A DNA stretch of 53,201 bases from Ga0074130 sp035565355 (lineage in GTDB: Bacteria; Pseudomonadota; Gammaproteobacteria; Burkholderiales; Rhodocyclaceae). Location of the stretch: NCBI GenBank assembly GCA_035565355.1, contig DATMSM010000057.1, forward strand, positions 1 through 53,201, in the 5' to 3' direction. The position numbers and the translations under genes are program-made. The notes under the pieces were generated by a model that saw only the letters and a list, made by a program, of their open reading frames with translations, did no database searches and had not been told where the DNA came from. Below, in pieces: positions 32,660 through 39,890 of this stretch (position 1 is the first letter of the stretch; the number at the start of each line of letters is the position of its first letter).

Positions 32660-33495
32660 TATGCCCCCCTGCGCTTCTTGGTCCAGCCCTGCAGCAGATT
32701 GATGATGAGCAGCAGGACGAAGGAAACGATCAGCATGGACACGGCGATGGCGGTAGCGCCGACGTAGTCGTACTGTTCGAGCTTGGTGATGATAAGCAGC
32801 GGCGTGATTTCGGACACCATGGGCACGTTGCCGGCGATGAAGATGACCGAGCCGTACTCGCCGACGGCGCGCGCGAAGGCCAGCGCAAAGCCGGTGATCA
32901 GCGCCGGACCGATGGCCGGCAGGATCACATGCTGGAAGGTTTGCAGCCGGTTGGCGCCGAGGCTGGCGGCGGCCTCTTCAAGCTCGGTCTCGAGATCCTC
33001 GAGCACTGGTTGCACAGTGCGCACCACGAAGGGCAGGCCGATGAAAGTGAGCGCAACCAGGATGCCCAGCGGCGTGAAGGCGATCTTGATGCCGTAGGGT
33101 TCGAAGTACTGGCCGATCCAACCGTTATTGGCGTAGATGGCGGTAAGCGCGATGCCGGCCACGGCAGTGGGCAGGGCGAAAGGCAGATCGACAAGCGCGT
33201 CGATGAAACGGCGGCCCCAGAAATCGTAGCGCACCAGCACCCAGGCCACGAGCAGGCCGAACACGGCATTGATGGCGGCGGCCAACAGCGAGGTACCAAA
33301 GGAGAGCTTGTAGGAGGCGATCACGCGCGGCGCCAGCACCGTGTCCCAGAACCCGTCCCAACCGAGGCTGTAGGTCTTGAAGAAAGCGGCTGACAGCGGG
33401 ATCAGCACGATCAGGCAGAGATACAGCAGCGTGTATCCCAGCGAGATGTTGAAGCCCGGCAGCACATTGTGCTTGCGGAAGGTGGTGGTGCTCAT
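32659..33495 (-). CDS. cysT: Sulfate/thiosulfate ABC permease CysT (CysU)
   Basis: First permease of the importer (278 residues). HNVLPGFNISLGYTLLYLCLIVLIPL at the N-terminus, VDLPFALPTAVAGIALTAIY in the middle and the EAA loop LEEAAASLGANRLQTFQHVILPAIGPAL are standard for CysT. Two strong hairpins lie between this gene and sbp2 upstream, which could set different expression levels for binding protein and membrane subunits. Confidence 0.96.
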   Translation of the reverse strand: MSTTTFRKHNVLPGFNISLGYTLLYLCLIVLIPLSAAFFKTYSLGWDGFWDTVLAPRVIASYKLSFGTSLLAAAINAVFGLLVAWVLVRYDFWGRRFIDALVDLPFALPTAVAGIALTAIYANNGWIGQYFEPYGIKIAFTPLGILVALTFIGLPFVVRTVQPVLEDLETELEEAAASLGANRLQTFQHVILPAIGPALITGFALAFARAVGEYGSVIFIAGNVPMVSEITPLLIITKLEQYDYVGATAIAVSMLIVSFVLLLIINLLQGWTKKRRGA

Positions 33496-33552
33496 TTTAT
33501 GTATTTGTGTGTTGCTTAAATTTTGCGCAGCCCCGACAGCCGGTTCTGCAAA

Positions 33553-33601
33553 CTTGCCCTCCCCGATGGGAGGGCAAGCAGGCCTGGGCTAAAGGCCCAG
33601 G
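33553..33601 (-). terminator. Tandem hairpins between sbp2 and cysT
   Basis: Hairpin at 33553-33578: CTTGCCCTCCC-CGAT-GGGAGGGCAAG, perfect 11-bp stem. Hairpin at 33583-33601: CCTGGGC-TAAAG-GCCCAGG. No long T-run follows on the minus strand. They probably act as partial terminator and RNA stabiliser for the upstream binding-protein message. Confidence 0.65.
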
Positions 33602-33614
33602 TGGGTTTGCGTAC

Positions 33615-34625
33615 TTACTTACCCGTGGTGTAGATCTGATCGAAGATGCCGCCGTCGGAGAAGTGGGTCTTCTGTGCCTTGGCCCAGTCACCGAACACTT
33701 CGTTCAGCGTGAAGGTCGGGATCTTCGGGTACATGATGGCGTAGCGCTTGGCGATGGTCTCGTTGCGGACGCGGAAGTAGTTCTTGGCGCCGACCGACTG
33801 ACCTTCTTCCGAGTACAGGTAGTTCAGGTACTCGGTGGCGACCTTGCGCGTGCCGCGCTTGTCCACGACCTTCTCGACCAGCGCGATGGGCGGCTCGGCC
33901 AGGATGGTGATGCTCGGATAGACCACGTCGAACTTGTCGGAGCCGTGCTCCAGGGTCAGCAGCTTGACTTCGTTTTCGAAGGTGACGAGCACGTCGCCGA
34001 TATTGCGCTGGGTGAAGGTCACGCTGGCGGCACGGCCGCCGCTGTCGAGCACGGGCACGTTCTTGAACAGCTTGCCGACGTATTCCTTGGCTTGTGCCTC
34101 GGTGCCGCCCTTCTTGATGACGGCGCCCCAGCCGGCCAGATAGCTGTAGCGGCCGTTGCCGGTCAGCTTGGGGTTGGGGATCACGACCTGGACGCCCGGC
34201 TTGACCAGATCATCCCAGTCCTTGATGTTCTTCGGGTTGCCCTTGCGCACCAGGAAGACCTGCACCGTGGTGAAGGGCGAAGCGCTGTTGGGGAATTTCT
34301 TGGTCCAGTCCTTGGCGACCAGGCCCTTGTCGGCCAGCAGGTCCACATCGGTGGCCTGGTTCATGGTCACCACATCGGCTTCGAGGCCGGCCGCCACCGA
34401 CAGCGCCTGCTTGGACGAACCGCCGTGCGACTGGTTGATGTTAATCGTCTCGCCCGTCTTGGCCTTCCAGTGCTTGGCGAAGACCGGGTTGTAATCCTTG
34501 TACAGCTCGCGCGCGACGTCGTAAGAGACATTCAGAATGGTCGTATCGGCATGCGCGGACAACGCCACCAGTGCCGTGGCAGCGATGCTGCTGCGGATCA
34601 GCTTCTTGAAGGGCAAAGAGAACAC
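33615..34625 (-). CDS. sbp: Periplasmic sulfate-binding protein, second copy
   Basis: Sulfate-binding protein of 336 residues with a signal peptide ending at SAHA. ILNVSYDVARELYKDYNPVF and the oxyanion-site motif NQSHGGSSKQA identify the Sbp/CysP family. The frame is open far upstream to 34859 through its own promoter; GTG at 34625 with AGGA at good spacing starts exactly at the leader peptide and is chosen. It differs clearly from the first copy in the ligand region and C-terminus, so specificity (sulfate, thiosulfate, related oxyanions) may differ. Confidence 0.94.
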   Translation of the reverse strand: MFSLPFKKLIRSSIAATALVALSAHADTTILNVSYDVARELYKDYNPVFAKHWKAKTGETININQSHGGSSKQALSVAAGLEADVVTMNQATDVDLLADKGLVAKDWTKKFPNSASPFTTVQVFLVRKGNPKNIKDWDDLVKPGVQVVIPNPKLTGNGRYSYLAGWGAVIKKGGTEAQAKEYVGKLFKNVPVLDSGGRAASVTFTQRNIGDVLVTFENEVKLLTLEHGSDKFDVVYPSITILAEPPIALVEKVVDKRGTRKVATEYLNYLYSEEGQSVGAKNYFRVRNETIAKRYAIMYPKIPTFTLNEVFGDWAKAQKTHFSDGGIFDQIYTTGK

Positions 34626-34662
34626 AAAATGTCCTTTCGGTTTTTGGAATAAGGAAGCCCGA

Positions 34663-34714
34663 AGTATAGAGAGACTTCTTATAAAGGAAAAAGACCTTGT
34701 TTGTATTTGCTTAT
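34663..34714 (-). promoter_or_regulatory. CysB-type promoter of the second sulfate-binding protein gene
   Basis: On the minus strand ATAAGC (34714-34709), GGTCTTT (from 34696) in place of ATTCGTT, and TATACT (34668-34663), at the spacing shared with the other sites. The distal box 23 bp further out is poor (ATGGCC). From CTTTATAAG to TATACTTCG it is nearly the same as the sbp1 promoter. Confidence 0.65.
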
Positions 34715-34819
34715 TAATCAATGGAATATGTGGCCATTTGCCGAGTACAGCCAAATAACAGCAAAACTTGGACAAACAGCATTCAAATGCCGGCTTTTCA
34801 CAGTCATTGGCCAGAAATA

Positions 34820-34845
34820 CCAAGCGCCACCGGAGTGGCGCTTGG
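34820..34845 (-). terminator. Terminator-like hairpin after the first sulfate-binding protein gene
   Basis: CCAAGCGCCAC-CGGA-GTGGCGCTTGG, a perfect 11-bp stem 20 bp beyond the stop of sbp1; on the minus strand TATTTCT follows, a weak U-tract. Confidence 0.7.
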
Positions 34846-34864
34846 CAGACTGCCACCAAGTGGC

Positions 34865-35884
34865 TTATTTCTTTTCGTAGATCTGGTCGAAGACACCGCC
34901 ATCGCCGAAGTGGGCCTTCTGGACCTTGCTCCAGCCGCCAAAGGCTTCATCGATGGTGAAGAGCTTGACCTTGCTGAAGGTGTTCTTGTTGCGGGTGGCC
35001 AGGAAGGGATCCTTCTCCACCAGTGCCGGGCGATAGTAGTGCTTGAACGCCAGTTCCTGACCTTCCGGGGTGTACAGATATTCCAGGTACGCTTGCGCGA
35101 TCTTGCGCGTACCGCGCTTGTCCACGACCTTGTCGACCACGGCCACGGGCGGTTCCGCCAGGATGGAGATGGACGGGGTCACGATTTCGAATTTGTCCGG
35201 ACCAAGCTCCTTGACGGCCAGATAGGCTTCGTTTTCCCAGGCGAGCAGCACATCGCCCTGGCCGCGCTCGACGAAGGTGGTGGTCGAACCGCGCGCACCG
35301 GTATCGAGAATGGGCACGTTCTTGAACAGCTTGCCGATGAAGTCCTTGGCCTGTGCCTCGGTACCCCCATTCTTCAGCACATAGCCCCAGGCGGCGAGAT
35401 AGTTCCAGCGGGCGCCGCCCGAGGTCTTGGGATTCGGCGTAATGACGGCGATGCCCGGCTTGACCAGGTCGTCCCAGTCCTTGATCTTCTTCGGGTTGCC
35501 CTTGCGTACCAGGAAGACGATGGTGGAGACATAGGGTGAGGCATTGTTGCCCAGCTTCTTCTGGTAGTCCTTGGCGAGCAGACCGCGCTCGGCGATGGCG
35601 TCGATGTCGGAGCCCAGCGCCAGCGTCACCACATCGGCCTCGAGCCCGTCGATCACGGAACGGGCCTGCTTGCCGGAGCCGCCGTGCGACTGGCGTATGG
35701 TCAGCTTGTCGCCCGGGTTCTTGGCTTCCCACTGCTTGATGAAGCGAGTATTGACGTCCTGATAGAGCTCGCGCGTCGGATCGTAGGAAACGTTGAGCAG
35801 GGTGTAGTCGGCAGCCGCAGCGCTGCCGGCGGCGAGGCTGAATGCGGCAGAGGCAATCAGCGTGGAAAGAAGCTTGCGGCCCAT
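34865..35884 (-). CDS. sbp: Periplasmic sulfate-binding protein, first copy
   Basis: Sulfate-binding protein of 339 residues; signal peptide about 1-25 (cut near SAAAA). TLLNVSYDPTRELYQDVNTRFI, RQSHGGSGKQARSVIDGLEADVVT and PNPKTSGGARWNYLAAWGY are the family blocks that line the sulfate pocket. It lies first in the leftward order sbp1-sbp2-cysT-cysW-cysA-cysB but has its own promoter and a hairpin behind it, so it is a separate transcription unit or a highly expressed leader gene of the locus. Confidence 0.95.
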   Translation of the reverse strand: MGRKLLSTLIASAAFSLAAGSAAAADYTLLNVSYDPTRELYQDVNTRFIKQWEAKNPGDKLTIRQSHGGSGKQARSVIDGLEADVVTLALGSDIDAIAERGLLAKDYQKKLGNNASPYVSTIVFLVRKGNPKKIKDWDDLVKPGIAVITPNPKTSGGARWNYLAAWGYVLKNGGTEAQAKDFIGKLFKNVPILDTGARGSTTTFVERGQGDVLLAWENEAYLAVKELGPDKFEIVTPSISILAEPPVAVVDKVVDKRGTRKIAQAYLEYLYTPEGQELAFKHYYRPALVEKDPFLATRNKNTFSKVKLFTIDEAFGGWSKVQKAHFGDGGVFDQIYEKK

Positions 35885-35917
35885 TTAAAACACTCCGTTT
35901 TTGAATAAGGTGAGCGA

Positions 35918-35992
35918 AGTATAGAGAAATACGCTTATAAGCCGAACGACTTAAATTACAGATGCATATCCAGGGCCGCTGCATATGCTTAT
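35918..35992 (-). promoter_or_regulatory. CysB-type promoter of the first sulfate-binding protein gene
   Basis: On the minus strand ATAAGC (35992-35987), ATATGC (35969-35964), AGTCGTT (from 35951) and the -10-like TATACT (35923-35918). Box spacing of 23 bp and box-to-minus-10 distances equal those at the ssu and rhodanese promoters. Confidence 0.72.
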
Positions 35993-36161
35993 GCGCGTTT
36001 CTGCATTAGCGCCAAGGCTTGCAGCACAGTCGATTACTGTGGGCCTTTCCACGCAGCCAGGCAAATCAAAGTCGCGTATGCAAGTACAAAATCAATTGTC
36101 TTGAGGCCGTCATATTCCGCCAGTAGAGTGAAATTGCAGAGTCACTTAAGGGGAGTAGGAC

Positions 36162-36419
36162 ATGAACAAGACATCCGTTATGCGTGTGGGCTTTTCGCTA
36201 ATCCTTCTGGCAGCAAGCGCAGTGGGCGCCTCACTGCATGCACGCGACAGCGCCACTCCCGTCCGACCGGTGCTCGAGGCGAGCCAAAGCGTGAATGCGG
36301 ACGAAGATCTGGTCGGTGTGCTCGGCGATGTGCTGATCGACGGCTGCAGCGGCGGCGAAACGCGTTGCAGCAAAGCCTGGCAAGACCTCGGCAAACTTGC
36401 CGGAGAAACTCGCCTGTAG
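36162..36419 (+). CDS. Small exported protein of unknown function
   Basis: An 85-residue product with a probable Sec signal (positively charged start, hydrophobic LILLAASAVGASLHA, cut near residue 28). The mature part is about 57 residues, acidic in the middle, with two cysteines in DGCSGGETRCSKAW that could form a disulfide. GGGGAG precedes the ATG and a terminator follows the stop, which supports a real single-gene unit. I recognise no family. It is divergent from sbp1, but I could not confirm a shared sulfur-type promoter on this side. Confidence 0.68.
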   Translation: MNKTSVMRVGFSLILLAASAVGASLHARDSATPVRPVLEASQSVNADEDLVGVLGDVLIDGCSGGETRCSKAWQDLGKLAGETRL

Positions 36420-36427
36420 ACACTCAG

Positions 36428-36454
36428 GGCCACCCGGAATTATCCAGGGTGGCC
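36428..36454. terminator. Terminator between the small exported gene and ilvA
   Basis: GGCCACCC and GGGTGGCC, 8-bp stem with an 11-nt loop, between two convergent genes; TTGTCGTTT follows on the plus strand. Confidence 0.78.
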
Positions 36455-36461
36455 TTGTCGT

Positions 36462-38009
36462 TTAACCCAGGAACAGTTTGTAGACCGGGTTGTCGCTTTC
36501 GTCCTGATAGTCATAGCCCAGGGTCTTGAGGAAGGTGTTGAAGGCCTTCTTGTCCTTGGGCGGCACCTGCATGCCGATCAGCACCCGGCCGGAGTCGGCG
36601 CCGTGATTGCGGTAGTGGAACAGCGAGATATTCCAGTCGCCGCGCACCTGCTGCATGTGGTCGAAGAAATTCATCAGCGCGCCGGGACGTTCCGGAAACT
36701 CGAAGCGATAGAGAATCTCGTTCTGAGTCGCCTGCGGCGCATGGCCGCCGACGAGATGGCGGATATGCAGCTTGGCGGTCTCGTTATCGGTCAGGTCCAG
36801 CGTGGCGAGGCCATGCTTTTCCAGTGACACGATCAACTTGTTCGCTTCCTCGCGGCTGCCGATCTGCACGCCGACGAAGATGTGCGCGCTCTTCGGGTCG
36901 GCATAGCGATAATTGAATTCGGTGATGGCGCGCTTGCCCAGTAGCGAGCAGAACTTCTTGAAGCTGCCCGGCTGTTCGGGAATGGTCACCGCCAACAAGG
37001 CTTCGCGCTGTTCGCCGACTTCCGCGCGCTCGGCAACGAAACGCAGGCGGTCGAAATTCATATTGGCGCCGGAGGCCACCGCGACCAAGGTCTTGCCTTT
37101 GGCACCATGCTTCTCGGCCCAGGCCTTGGCGCCAGCCAGCGCCAGTGCGCCCGAGGGTTCGAGGATGGAGCGCGTGTCCTCGAACACGTCCTTGATGGCG
37201 GCACAGATGGCGTCGGTGTCGACGCTGATCATCTCGTCCACATACTCCTGGCACAGGCGGAAGTTTTCCTGGCCGATGACCTTGACTGCGGTACCGTCGG
37301 CGAAAAGGCCGATATTCGGCAGCTTGACGCGCTTGCCCGCCGCCAGCGACTGGGTCAGCGCATCGGCATCAAAGGTCTCGACACCGACGATCCTGGTTTC
37401 CGGGCGCAGACGCTTGATATAGGCGGCCACGCCGGAAATCAGGCCGCCGCCGCCGACGCAGCAGAACACCACGTCGATGGGGTCCGGATGCTGGCGCAGG
37501 ATTTCCATGCCTATGGTGCCCTGCCCGGCAATGACATCCGGGTCGTCGAAGGGGTGGACGAAGGTCAGGCCCTGTTTCTTCTCCAGCTCAAGCGCATGCG
37601 CGTAGGCATCGTCGAATGAGTCGCCGTGCAGCACGACTTCGCCGCCGCGCGCCTTGACCGCATTCACCTTGATCTGCGGCGTGACCGAAGGCATGACGAT
37701 GACCGCCCGGCAGCCGATCTTCTGTGCGCCCATGGCCACGCCCTGTGCGTGATTGCCGGCGGAGGCGCAGATCACGCCGCGCTTCCTTTGCTCCGCGGTG
37801 AGGCTGGCGAGCTTGTTGTAGGCGCCGCGGATCTTGAAGCTGAACACCGGCTGCATGTCCTCGCGCTTGAGGAAGATGCGATTGCCGTTGCGCTGCGAGA
37901 TGCCGGGCGCAAAATCCAGCGGCGTCTCTATCGCCACGTCATAGACGCGGGCGTTGAGGATTTTTTCGAGATAGTCGATCTTCTGCTTGGAAGACTTAGC
38001 GGCAGCCAT
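36462..38009 (-). CDS. ilvA: Threonine deaminase (biosynthetic, two ACT-like domains)
   Basis: Converts threonine to 2-oxobutanoate and ammonia, the entry to isoleucine synthesis. At 515 residues it has the PLP catalytic domain (Schiff-base Lys in FSFKIRGAYNK, glycine loop CVGGGGLISG) and a C-terminal regulatory region with two ACT-like repeats (after about residue 330: LLAVTIPEQPGSFKKFC and EILYRFEFPERPGALMNFF), so isoleucine feedback is expected. The frame begins at 38054, but ATG at 38009 (MAAAKSSKQK) matches usual N-termini. No leader-peptide attenuator was seen. Confidence 0.94.
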   Translation of the reverse strand: MAAAKSSKQKIDYLEKILNARVYDVAIETPLDFAPGISQRNGNRIFLKREDMQPVFSFKIRGAYNKLASLTAEQRKRGVICASAGNHAQGVAMGAQKIGCRAVIVMPSVTPQIKVNAVKARGGEVVLHGDSFDDAYAHALELEKKQGLTFVHPFDDPDVIAGQGTIGMEILRQHPDPIDVVFCCVGGGGLISGVAAYIKRLRPETRIVGVETFDADALTQSLAAGKRVKLPNIGLFADGTAVKVIGQENFRLCQEYVDEMISVDTDAICAAIKDVFEDTRSILEPSGALALAGAKAWAEKHGAKGKTLVAVASGANMNFDRLRFVAERAEVGEQREALLAVTIPEQPGSFKKFCSLLGKRAITEFNYRYADPKSAHIFVGVQIGSREEANKLIVSLEKHGLATLDLTDNETAKLHIRHLVGGHAPQATQNEILYRFEFPERPGALMNFFDHMQQVRGDWNISLFHYRNHGADSGRVLIGMQVPPKDKKAFNTFLKTLGYDYQDESDNPVYKLFLG

Positions 38010-38157
38010 AATGGGAAGGGGGAATGCATGAAACGGAAACGTCGAATTTAGCACGCCGGCCCGTCCGGACAGCAGCGTTTTCAGGCAAAAGCCGGCTTCA
38101 GGCTAGAATTCGGGCTCATCCGCACATGAAAGGACGGGAACAGCGCGCTGTTCCGCT

Positions 38158-39474
38158 ATGGGTAGTAGCTTATTTCTGTTGTTGCTCGCCTTGTTTCTGG
38201 TTTTCCTCAACGGCTTTTTCGTAGCGGCTGAGTTTGGCCTGGTCAAGCTGCGACAGACCCGCGTCAAGGCGATTGCGAAGAAGTACGGGTGGCGCGGCAA
38301 GATTCTGGCGCGTGTGCATGGGCAGATGGATGCCTACCTGTCCGCCTGCCAGCTCGGCATCACGCTCGCCTCGCTGGGCTTGGGCTGGGTCGGCGAACCG
38401 GCCTTCGCCGACCTGCTTGAACCGGTCTTCCGTTTCGCTGGCGTGGATGCGCCCGAGCTGGTGCACGGTATTTCCTTCTTCCTCGCCTTCTCCATCATCT
38501 CCTTCCTGCACATCGTGGTCGGCGAGCTGGCGCCGAAGTCGCTGGCGATCCGTCGCTCGGAATCAATCGCCCTGCTCACGGCGGTTCCGCTGTACGCCTT
38601 CTACTGGCTGATGTACCCGGCCATCTGGTTTCTCAATGCCAGCGCCAACCACCTGCTGCGCATCCTCGGTCTGGATGCCGCGCACGGCCACGACGCGCAT
38701 TACTCGACAGCCGAGCTGAAGCTGATCATGCGCAGCCGCCATGCGCCGGAGGAGTTCACGCGCGACGAATGGCTGCGTCTGGCCTACTCGGTGGATTTCG
38801 GCAATATCGACGTCGCCGACCTGATGCAACCCTTCCGCGAGGCGGTGACGCTGTCCGAAAAATACAGCGTCGAGGAAAACCTCGCCTATATCGCGCGCCA
38901 CCGCTATAGCCGCTATCCCTATGTGCGCGAAGACGGCACGGTGAGCGGACTGGTCTATCTGAAGGACATCTTCCTGGCCGAGCACAGCGGCAAGGGCGAG
39001 ATCGATTTTGCCAGGCTGAAGCGGCCGCTGCAGATGGTGCCGCCCGGCATGCCGGCGATGGAGCTGTTCCGCCGCTTTCGCAAGGGGCTGCCGCACTTCG
39101 CCGTGATCGGCCATGCGGGCCAGCCGCCGCTGGGCTTCCTGACGCTGGACAATATTCTCGGCGTCCTGGTCGGCGATATTCGCGATGAGTTCCACCAGAG
39201 CGGTCGCGGCTGGACGCAACTCGACGACGGCAGCCTGCTCGGCAAAGGCAGCCTGCCCATCGTGACGCTGGAACAGGCACTCGGCATCGACGTGGCGGAT
39301 ACCGAGGAGGTCGACTCCATCGGCGGCCTGATCATGTGGAAGCTCGGCAACCTACCGCAGGAGGGCGAATCGATCAGCTTCGATCAGTTCGATGCCGTGG
39401 TCAAACGCATGAGCGGCCCGCGCATTCAGCTCGTGCGCATCATCCCACGCAAGCCCGTGTCCGCTCCCGAATGA
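38158..39474 (+). CDS. CNNM/CBS-domain membrane protein (hemolysin C / UPF0053 family)
   Basis: A 438-residue inner-membrane protein: N-terminal CNNM transmembrane domain (about 1-190, with FLVFLNGFFVAAEFGLVKLR and SLGLGWVGEPAF), a pair of CBS domains (about 210-330, YSRYPYVREDGTVSGLVYLKDI), and a CorC_HlyC C-terminal domain (about 345-430). Relatives are implicated in Mg2+ or Na+ transport; the hemolysin name is historical. ATG overlaps the next gene's start: its stop and the YqaA start form ATGA. Confidence 0.9.
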   Translation: MGSSLFLLLLALFLVFLNGFFVAAEFGLVKLRQTRVKAIAKKYGWRGKILARVHGQMDAYLSACQLGITLASLGLGWVGEPAFADLLEPVFRFAGVDAPELVHGISFFLAFSIISFLHIVVGELAPKSLAIRRSESIALLTAVPLYAFYWLMYPAIWFLNASANHLLRILGLDAAHGHDAHYSTAELKLIMRSRHAPEEFTRDEWLRLAYSVDFGNIDVADLMQPFREAVTLSEKYSVEENLAYIARHRYSRYPYVREDGTVSGLVYLKDIFLAEHSGKGEIDFARLKRPLQMVPPGMPAMELFRRFRKGLPHFAVIGHAGQPPLGFLTLDNILGVLVGDIRDEFHQSGRGWTQLDDGSLLGKGSLPIVTLEQALGIDVADTEEVDSIGGLIMWKLGNLPQEGESISFDQFDAVVKRMSGPRIQLVRIIPRKPVSAPE

Positions 39475-39890
39475 CGCCGGAAACGGCGCTGGCCGGGCTG
39501 TTCCTCACCAGCTTCCTGGCGGCCACCTTGCTGCCGGGCGGCTCGGAAGCAGCGTTTCTGGCTTTTATCGCGACCTGGCCTGCACAACAGACCGAAGCGC
39601 TGCTGGCAGCCACCATCGGCAATACCCTGGGCGGTATGAGCAGCTACGCGCTGGCGCGCCTGCTGCCGGAGAAGTCGCTCGCCAAACTGGGCGAAAGATC
39701 GCTGGCGCTGGCACGGCGCTGGGGCGCACCGGTGCTGGTGCTCGCCTGGCTACCGCTGATCGGTGACCTGCTTTGCGTTACCGCCGGCTGGCTGCGCCTG
39801 CCCTGGCTGCCCAGCCTGCTGTGGATGCTGCTGGGCAAGGGCCTGCGGTATGCGCTCATGGCAGCAGGGTGGCAGTGGCTGGCTGGCTGA
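39471..39890 (+). CDS. YqaA-like (DedA/VTT superfamily) membrane protein
   Basis: Small membrane protein of 139 residues. LATLLPGGSEAAFLAF, GNTLGGMSSYALARLLPE and WGAPVLVLAWLPLIGDLLCVTAGWLRLP are the YqaA/DedA motifs, including the conserved Gly and Pro-rich loops. Role in lipid handling is known for DedA relatives; for this branch it is inferred only. It is translationally coupled to the CNNM gene by a 4-bp overlap, and its last 35 bp are antisense to the end of the GGDEF-EAL gene. Confidence 0.88.
   Translation: MTPETALAGLFLTSFLAATLLPGGSEAAFLAFIATWPAQQTEALLAATIGNTLGGMSSYALARLLPEKSLAKLGERSLALARRWGAPVLVLAWLPLIGDLLCVTAGWLRLPWLPSLLWMLLGKGLRYALMAAGWQWLAG

Noticed and set aside
34626..34859. N-terminal extension of the second sulfate-binding protein by 78 codons
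   Set aside because: It would translate through the promoter and place the signal peptide internally; GTG at 34625 has a proper Shine-Dalgarno.
36076..36129. Possible sixth sulfur-type promoter before the small exported gene (GTATGC, AATTGTC, TAGAGT)
   Set aside because: Elements resemble the pattern but the ATTCG core is not kept and the -10 spacing is off by two bases.
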